A DNA stretch of 64,000 bases from an uncultured Fulvivirga sp. Its GTDB lineage: Bacteria > Bacteroidota > Bacteroidia > Cytophagales > Cyclobacteriaceae. Under the pieces are notes generated by a model. The model did no database searches. It worked only from the letters and a program-made list of their open reading frames with translations, and was not told the origin of the DNA. The position numbers and the translations under genes are program-made. The stretch spans positions 682,001-746,000 of the forward strand of contig CANMSE010000002.1 in the NCBI GenBank assembly GCA_947500555.1. The letters are read 5' to 3'. Positions 1 through 11,119 of this stretch are shown here, in pieces (position 1 is the stretch's first letter; every line of letters begins with the position of its first letter).

Positions 1-1
1 G

Positions 2-370
2 TATGGTGCACTGTTCGCTGCCGTAGGTTCCGCAGTAGATACGCCTGCTGATGCGCAACAATTCATGATGCCTATTATGTTACCCATAATTATAGGTTTC
101 TTCGGCATGTCAATGTTTGTTTTTGATGACCCAAGTGGGTCAATGAGTTTTTGGTTATCAATGATTCCATTTACTTCTCCAATAGTAATGATGGGTCGCA
201 TAGGCTTTGGAGTTCCTTTATGGGAACTATTACTTTCTATTGGTTTACTTATCGGAGGTTTTATATTCACGATTTGGTTAGCTGGTAGGATCTACAGAGT
301 AGGTATCCTGATGCATGGCACAAAAGTGAATTACAAAGTATTGGCCAAGTGGTTCATGATGAAAAACTGA
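2..370 (+). CDS. ABC-2 type transporter permease, C-terminal fragment (NatB/YhaP-like)
   Basis: The frame is open from the first bases of the window, so only the last ~122 residues are present. They read as a membrane domain with three hydrophobic segments. A short motif (SMIPFTSPIVMMGRI) between two of them is typical of the ABC-2 permeases that work with a separate ATPase to export drugs or ions such as Na+. The protein ends in a short basic tail (LAKWFMMKN), and a strong terminator follows. The ATPase partner would lie before the window. The family is assigned from motif style and topology; the substrate cannot be told. Confidence 0.75.
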   Translation, partial: YGALFAAVGSAVDTPADAQQFMMPIMLPIIIGFFGMSMFVFDDPSGSMSFWLSMIPFTSPIVMMGRIGFGVPLWELLLSIGLLIGGFIFTIWLAGRIYRVGILMHGTKVNYKVLAKWFMMKN

Positions 371-390
371 TCTTATTGATCATGATTGAT

Positions 391-422
391 AAACCGGATG
401 GCACTGCTGTCCGGTTTTTTTG
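391..422 (+). terminator. Rho-independent terminator after the ABC permease
   Basis: An 8-bp stem (AAACCGGA / TCCGGTTT) with an 11-nt loop runs directly into a T tract. It sits 20 bases after the permease stop and just before the histidine kinase start, so the two genes are separate transcription units unless there is read-through. Confidence 0.85.
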
Positions 423-437
423 TTTATTTTAACATCA

Positions 438-1649
438 ATGGCAAGCACTAATACTATAGTTGGTTTTGATCTCTATTCCAATAAGTCAAAAATAAAGTGG
501 ATAGTGTTAGCGATTTCTATACTCATTAGTGCCGGATCTATTTTCTATACCAACGTTCTTGTCGAGCAATTACAAAACCGTGAGAAAAGACAAATAGAAT
601 TATTTGCAAGAGCCCTGGAGTATACTATTAACGAAACCCAAAATAACAACCTCTATTTTATAACAGAAGAGATTCTCTTCCAAAATAACTCTATTCCAAC
701 CATACTTGTCAACGAGGCTGACAGTATAACTGATTTCAGAAATATTGATACAGAAAGCCTAACCGGGTCGGCCTTATATAAAGAGTTAAGAAGCCAGTTA
801 GAGGATATGAGAGACACTTATGAGCCTATAGAATTAAAGTTTAGGGATAAGGAGTCGAATGAGATATATGATATTCAATATGTCTACTACCAGAATTCGT
901 TCTTACTTACTCAACTCACTTACTATCCCTATGTACAGTTATCTGTCATCGCTTTATTTGCCTTCATCTCTTATATGGCCTTCAACTATTCAAAGGCAGC
1001 CGAGCAAAATCAGGTTTGGGTTGGACTTGCAAAAGAAACTGCACATCAACTGGGCACTCCAATTTCATCACTTATGGCATGGATGGAGTATTTCAAAGAA
1101 GATGAGCATTTCAAAGACAAAGGACTGATAGAAGAGCTCGATAAAGACATTAGAAAACTACAAGTGATTACTGAGAGGTTCTCTAATATCGGTAGTACGC
1201 CAGTATTAAATATGGAAGAAGTAGAACCACTAATGAAAAACATTATAGGTTATCTCAAACCCAGAATTTCCCCTAAAGTAAACATCACCGTACTAGCCCT
1301 TACACCAGGAATTAAAGCACTTATCAATCCTCCTTTATTCGAATGGGTTATTGAAAATTTGTGTAAGAATGCTGTAGACGCTATGAGTGGTTCAGGGGCT
1401 ATTTACATAAATATTCTAAAAGGAAATGAGGATAAAATATTTGTAGATATAGCAGATACCGGAAAAGGAATTCCTAAATCAAAAATCAAACAAGTATTCA
1501 ACCCAGGCTTTACAACCAAAAAGCGTGGTTGGGGCTTAGGGCTGACACTGGCTAAAAGAATTATTGAGATCTACCATCAAGGGAAAATATTTATAAAATC
1601 ATCTGAAGAAACATCTGGAACAACGTTCAGAATTGTTCTCAATCGCTAG
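438..1649 (+). CDS. Membrane sensor histidine kinase
   Basis: Product of 403 aa if the ATG at 438 is used; an in-frame TTG at 420 lies inside the terminator and is unlikely. A transmembrane helix (about residues 18-42) and a second one near residues 165-185 enclose a ~120-residue periplasmic sensing region with no recognised fold. The cytoplasmic part has an H-box of the form AHQLGTP, an N-box (NLCKNAVDAM), a G1 box (DTGKGIP) and a G2 box (GWGLGLTLA), so the catalytic core is complete. No HAMP or PAS domain is obvious and no response regulator is adjacent, making it an orphan kinase. It lies between a terminator and the atpD promoter and is probably monocistronic. Confidence 0.85.
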   Translation: MASTNTIVGFDLYSNKSKIKWIVLAISILISAGSIFYTNVLVEQLQNREKRQIELFARALEYTINETQNNNLYFITEEILFQNNSIPTILVNEADSITDFRNIDTESLTGSALYKELRSQLEDMRDTYEPIELKFRDKESNEIYDIQYVYYQNSFLLTQLTYYPYVQLSVIALFAFISYMAFNYSKAAEQNQVWVGLAKETAHQLGTPISSLMAWMEYFKEDEHFKDKGLIEELDKDIRKLQVITERFSNIGSTPVLNMEEVEPLMKNIIGYLKPRISPKVNITVLALTPGIKALINPPLFEWVIENLCKNAVDAMSGSGAIYINILKGNEDKIFVDIADTGKGIPKSKIKQVFNPGFTTKKRGWGLGLTLAKRIIEIYHQGKIFIKSSEETSGTTFRIVLNR

Positions 1650-1682
1650 TCTTATTTTACTCCTAAAAGTTGTTGCAAGATC

Positions 1683-1713
1683 TTGGCTTTATATCATATA
1701 AACCGTAGTTTTG
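1683..1713 (+). promoter_or_regulatory. Bacteroidetes-type promoter of atpD
   Basis: A TTG at 1683-1685 is followed after 20 bases by TAGTTTTG (1706-1713), which fits the Bacteroidetes pattern TTG-N19-21-TAnnTTTG. The predicted transcription start is about 1717, giving a 47-base leader before the atpD ATG. Confidence 0.65.
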
Positions 1714-1760
1714 CAGTCTGAAAACAGCGCAGGATTTTAATCATTTCTAATAAAAAATAA

Positions 1761-3272
<1,512 letters not shown>

Positions 3273-3287
3273 GATAACAGATAAACT

Positions 3288-3539
3288 ATGTTTTTAGAGG
3301 TTGTAACCCCAACAAAAAAAGTATTTGAAGGTGAGGTTAACGTGGTTACTTTTCCGGGAAAAGATGGTTCATTTCAAGTAATGAATGACCATGCACCATT
3401 AGTAAGTACTTTAAAAAAAGGTGACTTGGTTTATAAAATAACCAAAGGTGGTGAAGATAGTGTCGGAATAACAGGCGGGGTTGTAGAGGTTCTTAACAAT
3501 AGAATTATTGTTTTGGCAGACGGTCTATCGGAAGCATAG
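3288..3539 (+). CDS. atpC: F-type ATP synthase subunit epsilon, short form
   Basis: The 83-aa protein matches the N-terminal beta-sandwich domain of epsilon (LEVVTPTKKVFEG start, FPGKDGSFQVMNDHAPLV core), which joins gamma to the c-ring. The C-terminal pair of helices that inhibits ATP hydrolysis in E. coli (full length ~138 aa) is absent. Short epsilon subunits are usual in Bacteroidetes, so this is not read as a truncation. It is co-transcribed with atpD and ends 20 bases before a terminator. Confidence 0.93.
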   Translation: MFLEVVTPTKKVFEGEVNVVTFPGKDGSFQVMNDHAPLVSTLKKGDLVYKITKGGEDSVGITGGVVEVLNNRIIVLADGLSEA

Positions 3540-3559
3540 TAATGAATCAAAATATCATT

Positions 3560-3595
3560 AAGCCAGTTATTTTTACTAATGACTGGCTTTTTTAT
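3560..3595 (+). terminator. Terminator of atpDC
   Basis: The stem AAGCCAGT / ACTGGCTT is followed by a run of seven Ts broken by one A. It overlaps the 3' end of the convergent small membrane gene on the minus strand, so it may serve both directions. Confidence 0.8.
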
Positions 3596-3881
3596 TTCGT
3601 GAAAATCTTTGAACCATGCGTTTTTCAAAGGCCCAAAAAAAATTAAATTGACCAAATACAAACCCATAAAATAGTAGCACTATATTGTATACTGGAAGTA
3701 TCAATACGTAGTAGGCTATAGTAAACCATATACTTCTCTCTTTCTCACTTGTAATCAATGATAATATAGGTTCTTTCAAGAATAAAATAGTAAATCCAGT
3801 GCAGGCAAAAACAATCAATATTATAAAAACCTGAACTGTAGAAACCTTCCATCTATTCCGAAGTCTTTCAATCCAGTTCAT
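3576..3881 (-). CDS. Small membrane protein, DUF6787-like
   Basis: The chosen start at 3881 makes an ATGA overlap with the stop of the upstream pseudouridine synthase gene; the frame is open to an upstream ATG at 3911, but that would put 30 bases inside the neighbour. The ~101-aa product begins with a basic, Trp-rich amphipathic segment (MNWIERLRNRW). Two hydrophobic helices follow (about residues 15-35 and 55-80), and the end is aromatic and basic (FGQFNFFWAFEKRM). That pattern resembles DUF6787 proteins found across Bacteroidetes, whose role is unknown. The family name is from memory and is moderately sure; translational coupling with the upstream gene is seen directly. Confidence 0.7.
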   Translation of the reverse strand: MNWIERLRNRWKVSTVQVFIILIVFACTGFTILFLKEPILSLITSEKERSIWFTIAYYVLILPVYNIVLLFYGFVFGQFNFFWAFEKRMVQRFSRNKKASH

Positions 3882-4564
3882 CGGCCACCTATTCCAGAGA
3901 AAAGTTTCCAAATTTGTTCTTTGGGAGGTGCAGCATCAATAGTCAGGTTCTCGTTTTTCACAGGGTGAATAAATGATACAGCTCGTGAATGCAAGTAAAT
4001 GGACGATGGGTCATGAAACTTTTCCCCACCATACTTAACATCACCTAAGATTGGACAACCCATCTTCGCCAACTGAACTCTTATTTGGTGTGGCCTTCCT
4101 GTCTGAGGCTTAACTTCTAAAAGATAGAACTCCCCTACTCTACCTACCAGCTCATAACTCAATATGGCTTTTTGAGCACCCTTACCTTCTTTGCTGTAAG
4201 CTGTAACTCTATTCGATACGTTATCTTTCTTTAAATAATGTACTAATTCTCCCTCGGTAGATGGAGGTTTATGTTTCGTTATGGCCCAATATACTTTTTT
4301 TACTTCTCTATCACGAAAGAGCTTATTCATGCGTTCAAGTCCTTTTGAAGTACGAGCAAAAATTACTGCTCCACTTACAGGTCTGTCCAAACGGTGAATA
4401 ACTCCTAAAAAAACATCTCCTGGCTTCTTATATTTCTTTTTAATGTATGCCTTAACGTCATCAGATAGCGTTTCGTCACCTGTCCTATCGCCTTGCACCA
4501 GGCTACCTGAAGGTTTATTGGCCACTATTAAATGGTTGTCTTCAAAAAGTATTGAAATGTTCAA
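3878..4564 (-). CDS. RluA-family RNA pseudouridine synthase
   Basis: Converts uridine to pseudouridine in ribosomal or transfer RNA. The 228-aa protein carries the RluA signature HRLDRPVSGAVIFA near residues 58-71, with the catalytic Asp in the RLD triplet, and the later motif TGRPHQIRVQLA. No N-terminal S4 RNA-binding domain is present, so it is the short catalytic-only form. The modified position cannot be predicted. It is the first gene of a two-gene minus-strand operon with the small membrane protein. Confidence 0.92.
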   Translation of the reverse strand: MNISILFEDNHLIVANKPSGSLVQGDRTGDETLSDDVKAYIKKKYKKPGDVFLGVIHRLDRPVSGAVIFARTSKGLERMNKLFRDREVKKVYWAITKHKPPSTEGELVHYLKKDNVSNRVTAYSKEGKGAQKAILSYELVGRVGEFYLLEVKPQTGRPHQIRVQLAKMGCPILGDVKYGGEKFHDPSSIYLHSRAVSFIHPVKNENLTIDAAPPKEQIWKLFSGIGGR

Positions 4565-4677
4565 AATGGATGCTCATTTAATTAAGTTCAAAATTAACAA
4601 TAATTGATGCTTCATTAGAGGAATTAATAAACTTACTTTTCTTGACCACAGATTAAGATTCTATACTTTTGAATCTG

Positions 4678-5142
4678 ATGTACAGCAAAGAAGAAGCCAC
4701 AAAGATCAAAAAAGATTTTTGGACTAAATTTGGTCAGTTTCTATCATTACATCCATCTAATGATGGCATAAAAATTAACTGGATCAATTATAAAACCGGT
4801 ATTAAAAATGTTCATTTTAGAATGGATGTAGTCAAAAAAACCAGCTTCATCGGAATCGAGCTTCATCATCAGGATTCAAGCATCAGAGAGTTATACTTCG
4901 AACAATTTTTAGAGCTAAAAACATACTTACACTCCATATTAAAAGAAGAATGGGTTTGGCAGAAGAATCATCAACCCTTTAATAGCGAGAAGCAAATTTC
5001 AAGAATATACCTTGAAAAAGTTGGTTATACAATCATGAACGAGGATCACTGGCCCGAGATAATAAGCTTCTTAAAACCCAGAGTACTTAAACTTGATGAA
5101 TTTTGGTCAGATGCCAAGTATAGTTTTGATGCGTTAAAATGA
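4678..5142 (+). CDS. DUF4268 domain protein
   Basis: A 154-aa soluble protein; the ATG at 4678 is preferred over an in-frame TTG at 4669. Aromatic and charged blocks (FWTKFGQFLS, INWINYKTGIKN, GIELHHQD, and the ending PRVLKLDEFWSDAKYSF) match the DUF4268 family, which also occurs fused to nuclease-like domains. The stand-alone form has no known function. It lies between divergent rluA and convergent prfC, with only one base separating its stop from the prfC stop. Confidence 0.75.
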   Translation: MYSKEEATKIKKDFWTKFGQFLSLHPSNDGIKINWINYKTGIKNVHFRMDVVKKTSFIGIELHHQDSSIRELYFEQFLELKTYLHSILKEEWVWQKNHQPFNSEKQISRIYLEKVGYTIMNEDHWPEIISFLKPRVLKLDEFWSDAKYSFDALK

Positions 5143-5143
5143 T

Positions 5144-6724
5144 CTAGAATTCTGAAGTGAAGTGGAACTCTATATCCGGAAAGTTATCTTGTACCATAGA
5201 CAGCCATGATCTAGATTCTGCCATAAACACAAGTTTACCATCTTTATCTTGCGCAATATGACGATATTTTGATTTCACAAATTCGTCTAACTTCTTTTTA
5301 TCATTGCTACTTATCCAGCATGCTTTATACAAATTCATTGACATAAAGTCACAGGAAGCGCCATATTCATGTTTCAGTCTATGCTGAATTACTTCAAATT
5401 GAAGCGCTCCTACAGTGCCTACCACTTTTCTGGCACCCATTTCATAAGTAAATAACTGCGCTACACCTTCTTCCATAAGTTGGTTCAAACCTTTATCCAA
5501 CTGTTTCGTCTTCATTGCGTCTTTGTTGACAACTTCCTTAAAAATCTCTGGAGAAAAACTTGGTATACCTTTATAAACACCTTTTTCCCCTTCCGTTAGA
5601 GTATCTCCTATTTTTAAATTGCCAGTATCATACAGTCCGACTATATCCCCTGGCCATGCCTCATCAACCAGTTCTTTTTCCTGAGCCATAAATGCTGTCA
5701 CATTTGAAAATCGAATTTTTTTATCCGCTCTAACGTGATGATAATTTTTACCTCTTTCGAACTTGCCAGAACATACTCTTATAAAGGCTATCCTATTTCT
5801 ATGATTAGGATCCATATTGGCATGAATCTTAAAAATAAAACCAGAAAACTTGCTTTCATCAGGTGTAATTACACGTTCTTCAGTCTCTCTGGCAATTGGT
5901 GGTGGGGCAAGACGAATAAAACTATCGAGCAACTCTTTAACTCCAAAATTATTTACAGCGCTACCGAAAAATACAGGAGCTACTTTACCCTCCAGATAAT
6001 CATTAACATCAAATTCTGGATATACACCTTCTATCAGTTCAACATCTTCCCTAAGTTGTTTAGCATCATTTTCTCCAACTTCCGAATCAATTTGAGGGTC
6101 ATTCAAATCGGTAATACTCAAACCTTCTTCTTCAACCTTAGTTTTACTTGGCACAAATAAGTGTAAGCTCTTATTAAACAGACTATAGACTCCTTTAAAG
6201 GTTTTGCCCATACTAATAGGCCAAGAAAGAGGTCTCACTTTTATGTTTAGCTTTGCTTCGATCTCATCGAGCAAATCATATGGATCTCTTCCCTCACGAT
6301 CCATTTTATTTATAAAACATATAACAGGAGTATTTCTCATTCGACAAACCTCCATCAGTTTTTCAGTTTGAATCTCGACTCCCTTCACGCAGTCGATCAC
6401 CATTATTACACTATCTACAGCAGTTAAGGTTCTGTAAGTATCCTCAGCAAAATCCTGGTGACCAGGAGTATCAAGTAGATTTATTTTAGTGTCATTGTAG
6501 TTAAAACCCATGACGGAAGTAGCGACAGAAATACCCCGCTGTTTCTCTATTTCCATCCAGTCAGAGCGAGCATGCATTTTTATTTTATTGGACTTGACAG
6601 CTCCGGCAGTTTGGATTGCTCCACCAAAAAGCAAGAGTTTCTCTGTCAAAGTAGTTTTCCCTGCATCAGGGTGACTAATAATTCCAAATGTCCTTCGCTT
6701 AGCTATTTCCTTCTGTATAGTCAT
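5144..6724 (-). CDS. prfC: Peptide chain release factor 3
   Basis: GTPase that recycles RF1 and RF2 from the ribosome after peptide release. At 526 aa it is close to the usual 529. G1 is SHPDAGKTT (about residues 17-25), G3 is DTPGHQDF and G4 is NKMD; domains II and III follow at normal length. The start ATG at 6724 is five bases after a TAAATTTG -7 box, which suggests a very short 5' leader. Confidence 0.96.
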   Translation of the reverse strand: MTIQKEIAKRRTFGIISHPDAGKTTLTEKLLLFGGAIQTAGAVKSNKIKMHARSDWMEIEKQRGISVATSVMGFNYNDTKINLLDTPGHQDFAEDTYRTLTAVDSVIMVIDCVKGVEIQTEKLMEVCRMRNTPVICFINKMDREGRDPYDLLDEIEAKLNIKVRPLSWPISMGKTFKGVYSLFNKSLHLFVPSKTKVEEEGLSITDLNDPQIDSEVGENDAKQLREDVELIEGVYPEFDVNDYLEGKVAPVFFGSAVNNFGVKELLDSFIRLAPPPIARETEERVITPDESKFSGFIFKIHANMDPNHRNRIAFIRVCSGKFERGKNYHHVRADKKIRFSNVTAFMAQEKELVDEAWPGDIVGLYDTGNLKIGDTLTEGEKGVYKGIPSFSPEIFKEVVNKDAMKTKQLDKGLNQLMEEGVAQLFTYEMGARKVVGTVGALQFEVIQHRLKHEYGASCDFMSMNLYKACWISSNDKKKLDEFVKSKYRHIAQDKDGKLVFMAESRSWLSMVQDNFPDIEFHFTSEF

Positions 6725-6729
6725 AGCTG

Positions 6730-6737
6730 CAAATTTA
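6730..6737 (-). promoter_or_regulatory. -7 box of prfC
   Basis: On the minus strand TAAATTTG followed by CAG fits the TAnnTTTG consensus. No good TTG lies 19-21 bases upstream. If real, transcription would start almost at the prfC start codon. Confidence 0.45.
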
Positions 6738-6773
6738 ATTTTTGAAAGTAGAATTCACACCAAACTGAATGCA

Positions 6774-6781
6774 TATATTTG
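6774..6781 (+). promoter_or_regulatory. -7 box of the beta-barrel gene
   Basis: TATATTTG matches TAnnTTTG and lies 28 bases before the ATG at 6810. The -33 element is weak. It is back to back with the prfC promoter. Confidence 0.45.
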
Positions 6782-6809
6782 TCCCTTGTTTAAATTTAAA
6801 ATTAAAAAA

Positions 6810-7388
6810 ATGCTAAAAAGATCATTTCTATTAATAGCTCTTATGACTGGAGTAATAATTACTTCAACTGCACAGTCTAATTATTTTGGCATAAAGGGTG
6901 GGGTAAACTTGGTTACGCAAAAATTTACAGGTTCAGGCATCTCAACTACTCCAGATCGGGCAGTAAAATTGCACTTTGGTTTTTTATATAATTCTATGTT
7001 GTCAGACAATTTTGCGATACAACCAGAATTACATTATTCTCAACATGGGTTTGAGCCTGTAGATGGTTCTGGCATTGATGATATTGATTTTAATTATATC
7101 GCTATACCAGTAATGTTCAAATATTACGCTTCTGAAAAATTTAATATACATGCAGGGCCGGAGTTAGCATTTCTAATTGGTGGTACAGAAGTAAATGGAG
7201 TAAGTGTTACAGACGAAACCAAGGAAACAAATGTATCACTGGCTATTGGACTTGAATTTTTTGTTGCAGAAAATGTATCCCTCTCTGGAAGATATTTGGG
7301 GGGAGTAGTGGACATTGATGAATTATTTGATGATTTAGATCAGAAAACTGACAATATTCAACTTTCATTAGTAGTTAAGTTAAACTAA
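6810..7388 (+). CDS. Outer-membrane beta-barrel protein (PorT-like/OMP_b-brl)
   Basis: The 192-aa product starts with a clear signal peptide (MLKRSFLLIALMTGVIIT, cleavage after STA-Q). The mature part has alternating strands ending in aromatic residues, openings such as YFGIKGGVNL and a typical final strand (NIQLSLVVKLN). These features fit the small eight-stranded porin-like barrels common in Bacteroidetes. An in-frame TTG at 6786 is rejected because it lies just after the -7 box and would spoil the signal peptide. Function beyond outer-membrane location is unknown. Confidence 0.8.
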   Translation: MLKRSFLLIALMTGVIITSTAQSNYFGIKGGVNLVTQKFTGSGISTTPDRAVKLHFGFLYNSMLSDNFAIQPELHYSQHGFEPVDGSGIDDIDFNYIAIPVMFKYYASEKFNIHAGPELAFLIGGTEVNGVSVTDETKETNVSLAIGLEFFVAENVSLSGRYLGGVVDIDELFDDLDQKTDNIQLSLVVKLN

Positions 7389-7393
7389 TCCTC

Positions 7394-7406
7394 TGACATT
7401 CTGTCA
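7394..7406 (+). promoter_or_regulatory. Perfect inverted repeat upstream of dnaK
   Basis: TGACA-TTC-TGTCA is a perfect palindrome with a 3-base centre, 92 bases before dnaK. Ten of its 13 positions match a motif upstream of the Hsp20 gene (23454-23466). It may be a heat-shock control site; no CIRCE element is seen. Confidence 0.35.
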
Positions 7407-7497
7407 CCAAAATCCGATTGGCATAACCATTGATCAACTGAAATCAGTTATAAAACTTTAGAATTAATAAATAATAAGAAATAAGGTATAAACGATC

Positions 7498-9429
7498 ATG
7501 GGAAAAATTATTGGAATTGACTTAGGAACTACCAACTCATGTGTTGCCGTAATGGAAGGTAACGAGCCTGTAGTGATCCCTAACAGCGAAGGACGTAGAA
7601 CGACTCCTTCGATTGTCGCCTTTCTGGAAGATGGAAAAGGTGAACGCAAAGTTGGAGATCCTGCAAAGCGACAAGCCATTACCAACCCTACCAATACTAT
7701 CAGCTCAGTAAAAAGATTTATGGGTAAAAAGTATTCGGAAGTTGGAGCAGAATTAAAAACAGTATCATATCCATTAGAAAAAGGAAACAATGATACAGTA
7801 AGAGTAAAAATAGGAGATAGAAACTATACTCCTCAAGAAATCTCAGCAATGACTCTTCAAAAAATGAAGTCTACAGCTGAAGATTATTTAGGTACAGAGG
7901 TAAAAGAAGCAGTAATTACTGTTCCTGCCTACTTCAACGATGCAGAACGTCAAGCGACTAAGGAAGCTGGGCAAATAGCGGGCCTTGAAGTAAAAAGAAT
8001 TATTAACGAACCTACAGCTGCAGCTTTGGCTTATGGCTTGGACAAGAAAAATGCTGATATGAAGATAGCCGTGTATGACCTTGGTGGTGGTACATTTGAT
8101 ATTTCAGTATTAGAACTTGGTGATGGAGTATTTGAAGTGAAGTCTACTAATGGTGATGTTCACCTTGGTGGTGATGACTTTGATCAGGTAATAATCAATT
8201 GGTTGGCAGAAGAATTTTTGAGTGATGAAAATATTGATCTAAGAAAAGATCCAATGGCACTTCAGAGATTAAAAGAAGCCGCTGAAAAAGCTAAGATTGA
8301 ATTATCTAGCTCTACAGAGACTGAAATTAATCTTCCTTATATAATGCCAGTTGACGGAGTGCCTAAGCATTTAGTAAGAAAGCTTACAAGATCTAAATTT
8401 GAGCAGTTAGCTGATAGTTTGATCAAGAGATCAATGGAGCCTTGCAAGAAGGCATTGGCTGATGCTGGCATGAGTCCATCAGACATTGATGAAGTGATAT
8501 TGGTTGGAGGATCAACGCGTATGCCCGTTATACAGGAAGAAGTTGAAAAATTCTTTGGCAAGAAACCTTCAAAAGGAGTAAATCCTGATGAGGTTGTGGC
8601 TATTGGAGCGGCTATTCAGGGTGGTGTATTGACTGGTGAGGTTAAAGACGTATTGTTATTAGATGTTACACCTCTTTCTTTAGGTATCGAAACAATGGGT
8701 GGTGTAATGACCAAGCTGATTGAATCTAATACAACCATACCTACTAAGAAGTCTGAAACATTCTCCACAGCAGCTGACAATCAGCCATCTGTTGAAATTC
8801 ACGTGCTTCAAGGAGAGCGTCCTATGGCTAATGATAATAGAACTATAGGTAGATTTCATTTAGATGGTATTCCACCAGCACAGCGTGGTGTCCCTCAAAT
8901 TGAGGTTACATTCGATATAGATGCCAACGGTATCATGAATGTTTCAGCTAAGGATAAGGGCACTAATAAAGAGCAAAAAATCAGAATTGAAGCTTCTTCA
9001 GGTTTAACTGATGAAGAAATCGAAAAGATGAAGCAAGAAGCTGAGGCTAATGCTGAAGCTGATAAAACAGCCAAAGAAAAAGTTGAAAAGCTTAATGCTG
9101 CTGACTCTTTGATTTTTCAAACTGAGAAACAGTTAAGTGAATATGGAGATAAGTTATCAGATGATAATAAATCTAAAATCAATGGTGCGTTAGAAGAGTT
9201 AAAGAAAGTACATCAAGCTCAAGATATTGACAGCGTAGATGCTGCTTTAGAAACACTTAATAAAGCATGGGAAGGAGCAGCTCAGGAAATGTATGCTGCT
9301 ACTGGTGGACAGCCAGGTACTGACCCGAATGCTGCCGCTGGTGGACAAGCCGATGGGGCTGCTACTGATGGTGGTGATGGAGATGTATCCGATGTGGAAT
9401 TTGAAGAAGTAGATGACGCTAAAAAATAG
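7498..9429 (+). CDS. dnaK: Chaperone protein DnaK (Hsp70)
   Basis: ATP-dependent chaperone that binds unfolded peptides with DnaJ and GrpE. The 643-aa protein begins [19 protein letters not shown], the Hsp70 phosphate-1 motif, and has the signatures [11 protein letters not shown] and [11 protein letters not shown]. The substrate-binding domain and helical lid follow, then a Gly/Ala-rich linker and the conserved acidic end ([11 protein letters not shown]). grpE and dnaJ are not adjacent. The gene stands alone between a palindromic site and a strong terminator. Confidence 0.98.
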   Translation: MGKIIGIDLGTTNSCVAVMEGNEPVVIPNSEGRRTTPSIVAFLEDGKGERKVGDPAKRQAITNPTNTISSVKRFMGKKYSEVGAELKTVSYPLEKGNNDTVRVKIGDRNYTPQEISAMTLQKMKSTAEDYLGTEVKEAVITVPAYFNDAERQATKEAGQIAGLEVKRIINEPTAAALAYGLDKKNADMKIAVYDLGGGTFDISVLELGDGVFEVKSTNGDVHLGGDDFDQVIINWLAEEFLSDENIDLRKDPMALQRLKEAAEKAKIELSSSTETEINLPYIMPVDGVPKHLVRKLTRSKFEQLADSLIKRSMEPCKKALADAGMSPSDIDEVILVGGSTRMPVIQEEVEKFFGKKPSKGVNPDEVVAIGAAIQGGVLTGEVKDVLLLDVTPLSLGIETMGGVMTKLIESNTTIPTKKSETFSTAADNQPSVEIHVLQGERPMANDNRTIGRFHLDGIPPAQRGVPQIEVTFDIDANGIMNVSAKDKGTNKEQKIRIEASSGLTDEEIEKMKQEAEANAEADKTAKEKVEKLNAADSLIFQTEKQLSEYGDKLSDDNKSKINGALEELKKVHQAQDIDSVDAALETLNKAWEGAAQEMYAATGGQPGTDPNAAAGGQADGAATDGGDGDVSDVEFEEVDDAKK

Positions 9430-9452
9430 TGTTAACTGATTCAATAATAGTA

Positions 9453-9478
9453 AAAGGGGCTTTCTGCCCCTTTTTTTG
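9453..9478 (+). terminator. Terminator of dnaK
   Basis: AAAGGGGC-TTTCT-GCCCCTTT hairpin followed by seven or more Ts, about 25 bases after the dnaK stop. Confidence 0.9.
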
Positions 9479-9605
9479 TAGCTATATTTTCTATATGGTA
9501 GAGTATTTCCCATTTTAGGAACTACTACAGTATTTAAATCCTCGAATGGGTTCTTTCAGTGCATATTTCGCTTGTTGGCATAAAAGGTGATATACCTTCT
9601 TCATT

Positions 9606-9701
9606 ATGGATACTACAGGAATGAAAGGATTTAAAATACTTATTGTAATAGTTTATATTGCTTTGATCGTAGCCGCATTATTTATGTTCGGCATCCTCTA
9701 A
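9606..9701 (+). CDS. Candidate 31-residue membrane peptide
   Basis: A short frame with an ATG start encodes MDTTGMKGFKI followed by a ~20-residue hydrophobic helix (LIVIVYIALIVAALFMFG) and stops. The basic residue before and the even hydrophobicity give a single-span membrane peptide profile. It lies in the otherwise empty space between the dnaK terminator and the convergent gene at 9704. It is too short for statistical support, so it is kept as a candidate only. Confidence 0.4.
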   Translation: MDTTGMKGFKILIVIVYIALIVAALFMFGIL

Positions 9702-9703
9702 AA

Positions 9704-10339
9704 TCAATTTTTCTTTTTAGAGCGAAGTGATCTGAAAAAGCTAGCCCAATTAAAGGGGTTGGTAAGAGGATTTGTCCTAGGCTGAAATCGATCATTTTGA
9801 TATTGTACCCAATTATCCATATAATAACGATGGTTGGCGGCACCATCCATTGGAACAGTCTTTAGCATCAATGCCAACAATTCTTCATTAAGATTTTGAT
9901 AATCGTGTTCATCTATCGGAATATTTAATGCTAATACAGCTTCCTTAAAGATCTGCTCAGTGGGGAAAGGCATTATTTCAACGGTCTGTAAAAAAGTAGT
10001 ATCTGATACCAGCTCAATTACAATAGTCAAATTATCTTTATCGTAAGAAGGTATCTTAAAAAACTGTCTTTCATAACCGATAGCACTAACTACTAATTCA
10101 TCACCTTCTAATACGGGCATTGAAAAATAACCAACTCTATTACTAGTGGTACCTCTACCTGCTTTCGGTACGTATATATGTACACCAGGAATTCCAGCAA
10201 CACTGTCTTCTCCCAATACTATTCCGGATAACTGCATCACTCTCTTTCCACCTTGACCATAAGCAGCACCTTTAAACATTAACATAATGCAAAGGCTTAA
10301 TAGGACTACAACTAAAGGTTTGGAAATATCAAATTTCAA
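9704..10339 (-). CDS. Secreted protein with CarboxypepD_reg-like (TonB plug-associated) domain
   Basis: A 211-aa protein with an N-terminal signal peptide (residues 1-29, ending AAYGQ). It is followed by a carboxypeptidase-regulatory-like beta-sandwich: LSGIVLGEDS, IPGVHIYVPKAGRGTTSN, GYFSMPVLEGDELVVSAIGY. In Bacteroidetes this domain usually heads TonB-dependent receptors but also occurs in stand-alone periplasmic or outer-membrane proteins such as this one. The remaining ~100 residues are unassigned and end in a basic tail (FRSLRSKKKN). No partner is adjacent. Confidence 0.8.
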   Translation of the reverse strand: MKFDISKPLVVVLLSLCIMLMFKGAAYGQGGKRVMQLSGIVLGEDSVAGIPGVHIYVPKAGRGTTSNRVGYFSMPVLEGDELVVSAIGYERQFFKIPSYDKDNLTIVIELVSDTTFLQTVEIMPFPTEQIFKEAVLALNIPIDEHDYQNLNEELLALMLKTVPMDGAANHRYYMDNWVQYQNDRFQPRTNPLTNPFNWASFFRSLRSKKKN

Positions 10340-10848
10340 GAGTACTTATTGATTATTCTATAAGTTGACGAATATATCAATAGAACGTCAAAGTTCCTTG
10401 TATTGTTGTTTATTTTGACCGGTAAGTGGATTACAGCCTTACAGTTAATCACTTATGAAGCTCATGAAGTTTGATTGTTCTAACGAGCAGATCAGCGACT
10501 TTACCGTGTCAAAATTGCCAACCATCTAAAAAATACCTTATCTGTATTTGCCAAAAGTAGATTTGTAAAAGCTTTAAGAAATTAAAATGATAAAACAAAT
10601 TACTTTCGACTACCGACTCTTTTTACTGAAGGTATACGTATCTAGTGCCGCCTTATTACTGCTCATAGATTTTACATCAAACACATAGATATCATGATGA
10701 TACAACTCAATGCTGTCACGTTTCCACCGTGTCGAAAGGTGTTTCTACCGAGCTAATAAGAACCCTCAACTAATACTCTCCAAGTTAGAATATACTAAAT
10801 CTAGCTTTGAACATAATTCTATTATCTCATAATTCAAATAAATACAAA
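10340..10848. other. 509-base intergenic region
   Basis: Divergent space between the CarboxypepD_reg-like gene and the small lipoprotein. No terminator, strong promoter or tandem repeat was found. The only open frame of note is the 33-codon candidate at 10587-10688. Confidence 0.6.
10587..10688 (+). CDS. Doubtful 33-residue ORF
   Basis: The frame starts MIKQITFDYRLFLLKVY and has a hydrophobic middle (SSAALLLLIDF). It could be a membrane peptide or chance. It has no clear ribosome binding site, and its two flanks are non-coding in all frames. Confidence 0.2.
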   Translation: MIKQITFDYRLFLLKVYVSSAALLLLIDFTSNT

Positions 10849-11076
10849 ATGAAACTTACGCTTTTACTTCTAGTCGTTTCAAGCACTTTTTCATGCCACA
10901 CACATGAAACGGAAGAACAAGTATTGAACAATTTAATCGTCCACGCTGACAGGCAAGAACTTGATCGAACGTTGACACTTTGGTTTGATGAATTTACAGA
11001 AAATCAAGCCATGGGTTTTGATATGTATCAAGCGGACCACTTAGCCACTAAAAGAGTCCTAATAAATTCGAAATAA
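10849..11076 (+). CDS. Small putative lipoprotein
   Basis: The ATG at 10849 starts a 75-aa product with a type II signal peptide (MKLTLLLLVVSSTFSC, lipid-modified Cys16). The mature part is acidic with His residues early (HTHETEEQ). The upstream in-frame TTG at 10807 would hide the signal. No family is recognised. It stands 43 bases before the porin-like gene and is probably co-transcribed with it and the YfiR-like gene. Confidence 0.6.
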   Translation: MKLTLLLLVVSSTFSCHTHETEEQVLNNLIVHADRQELDRTLTLWFDEFTENQAMGFDMYQADHLATKRVLINSK

Positions 11077-11119
11077 CATCTATAAACAATAATTATTAAG
11101 AAACACAAACAATAAAAAA

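Noticed and set aside
5735..6160. A 141-codon open frame on the plus strand.
   Set aside because: It lies wholly antisense to prfC, has no start signal and a composition typical of a shadow frame.
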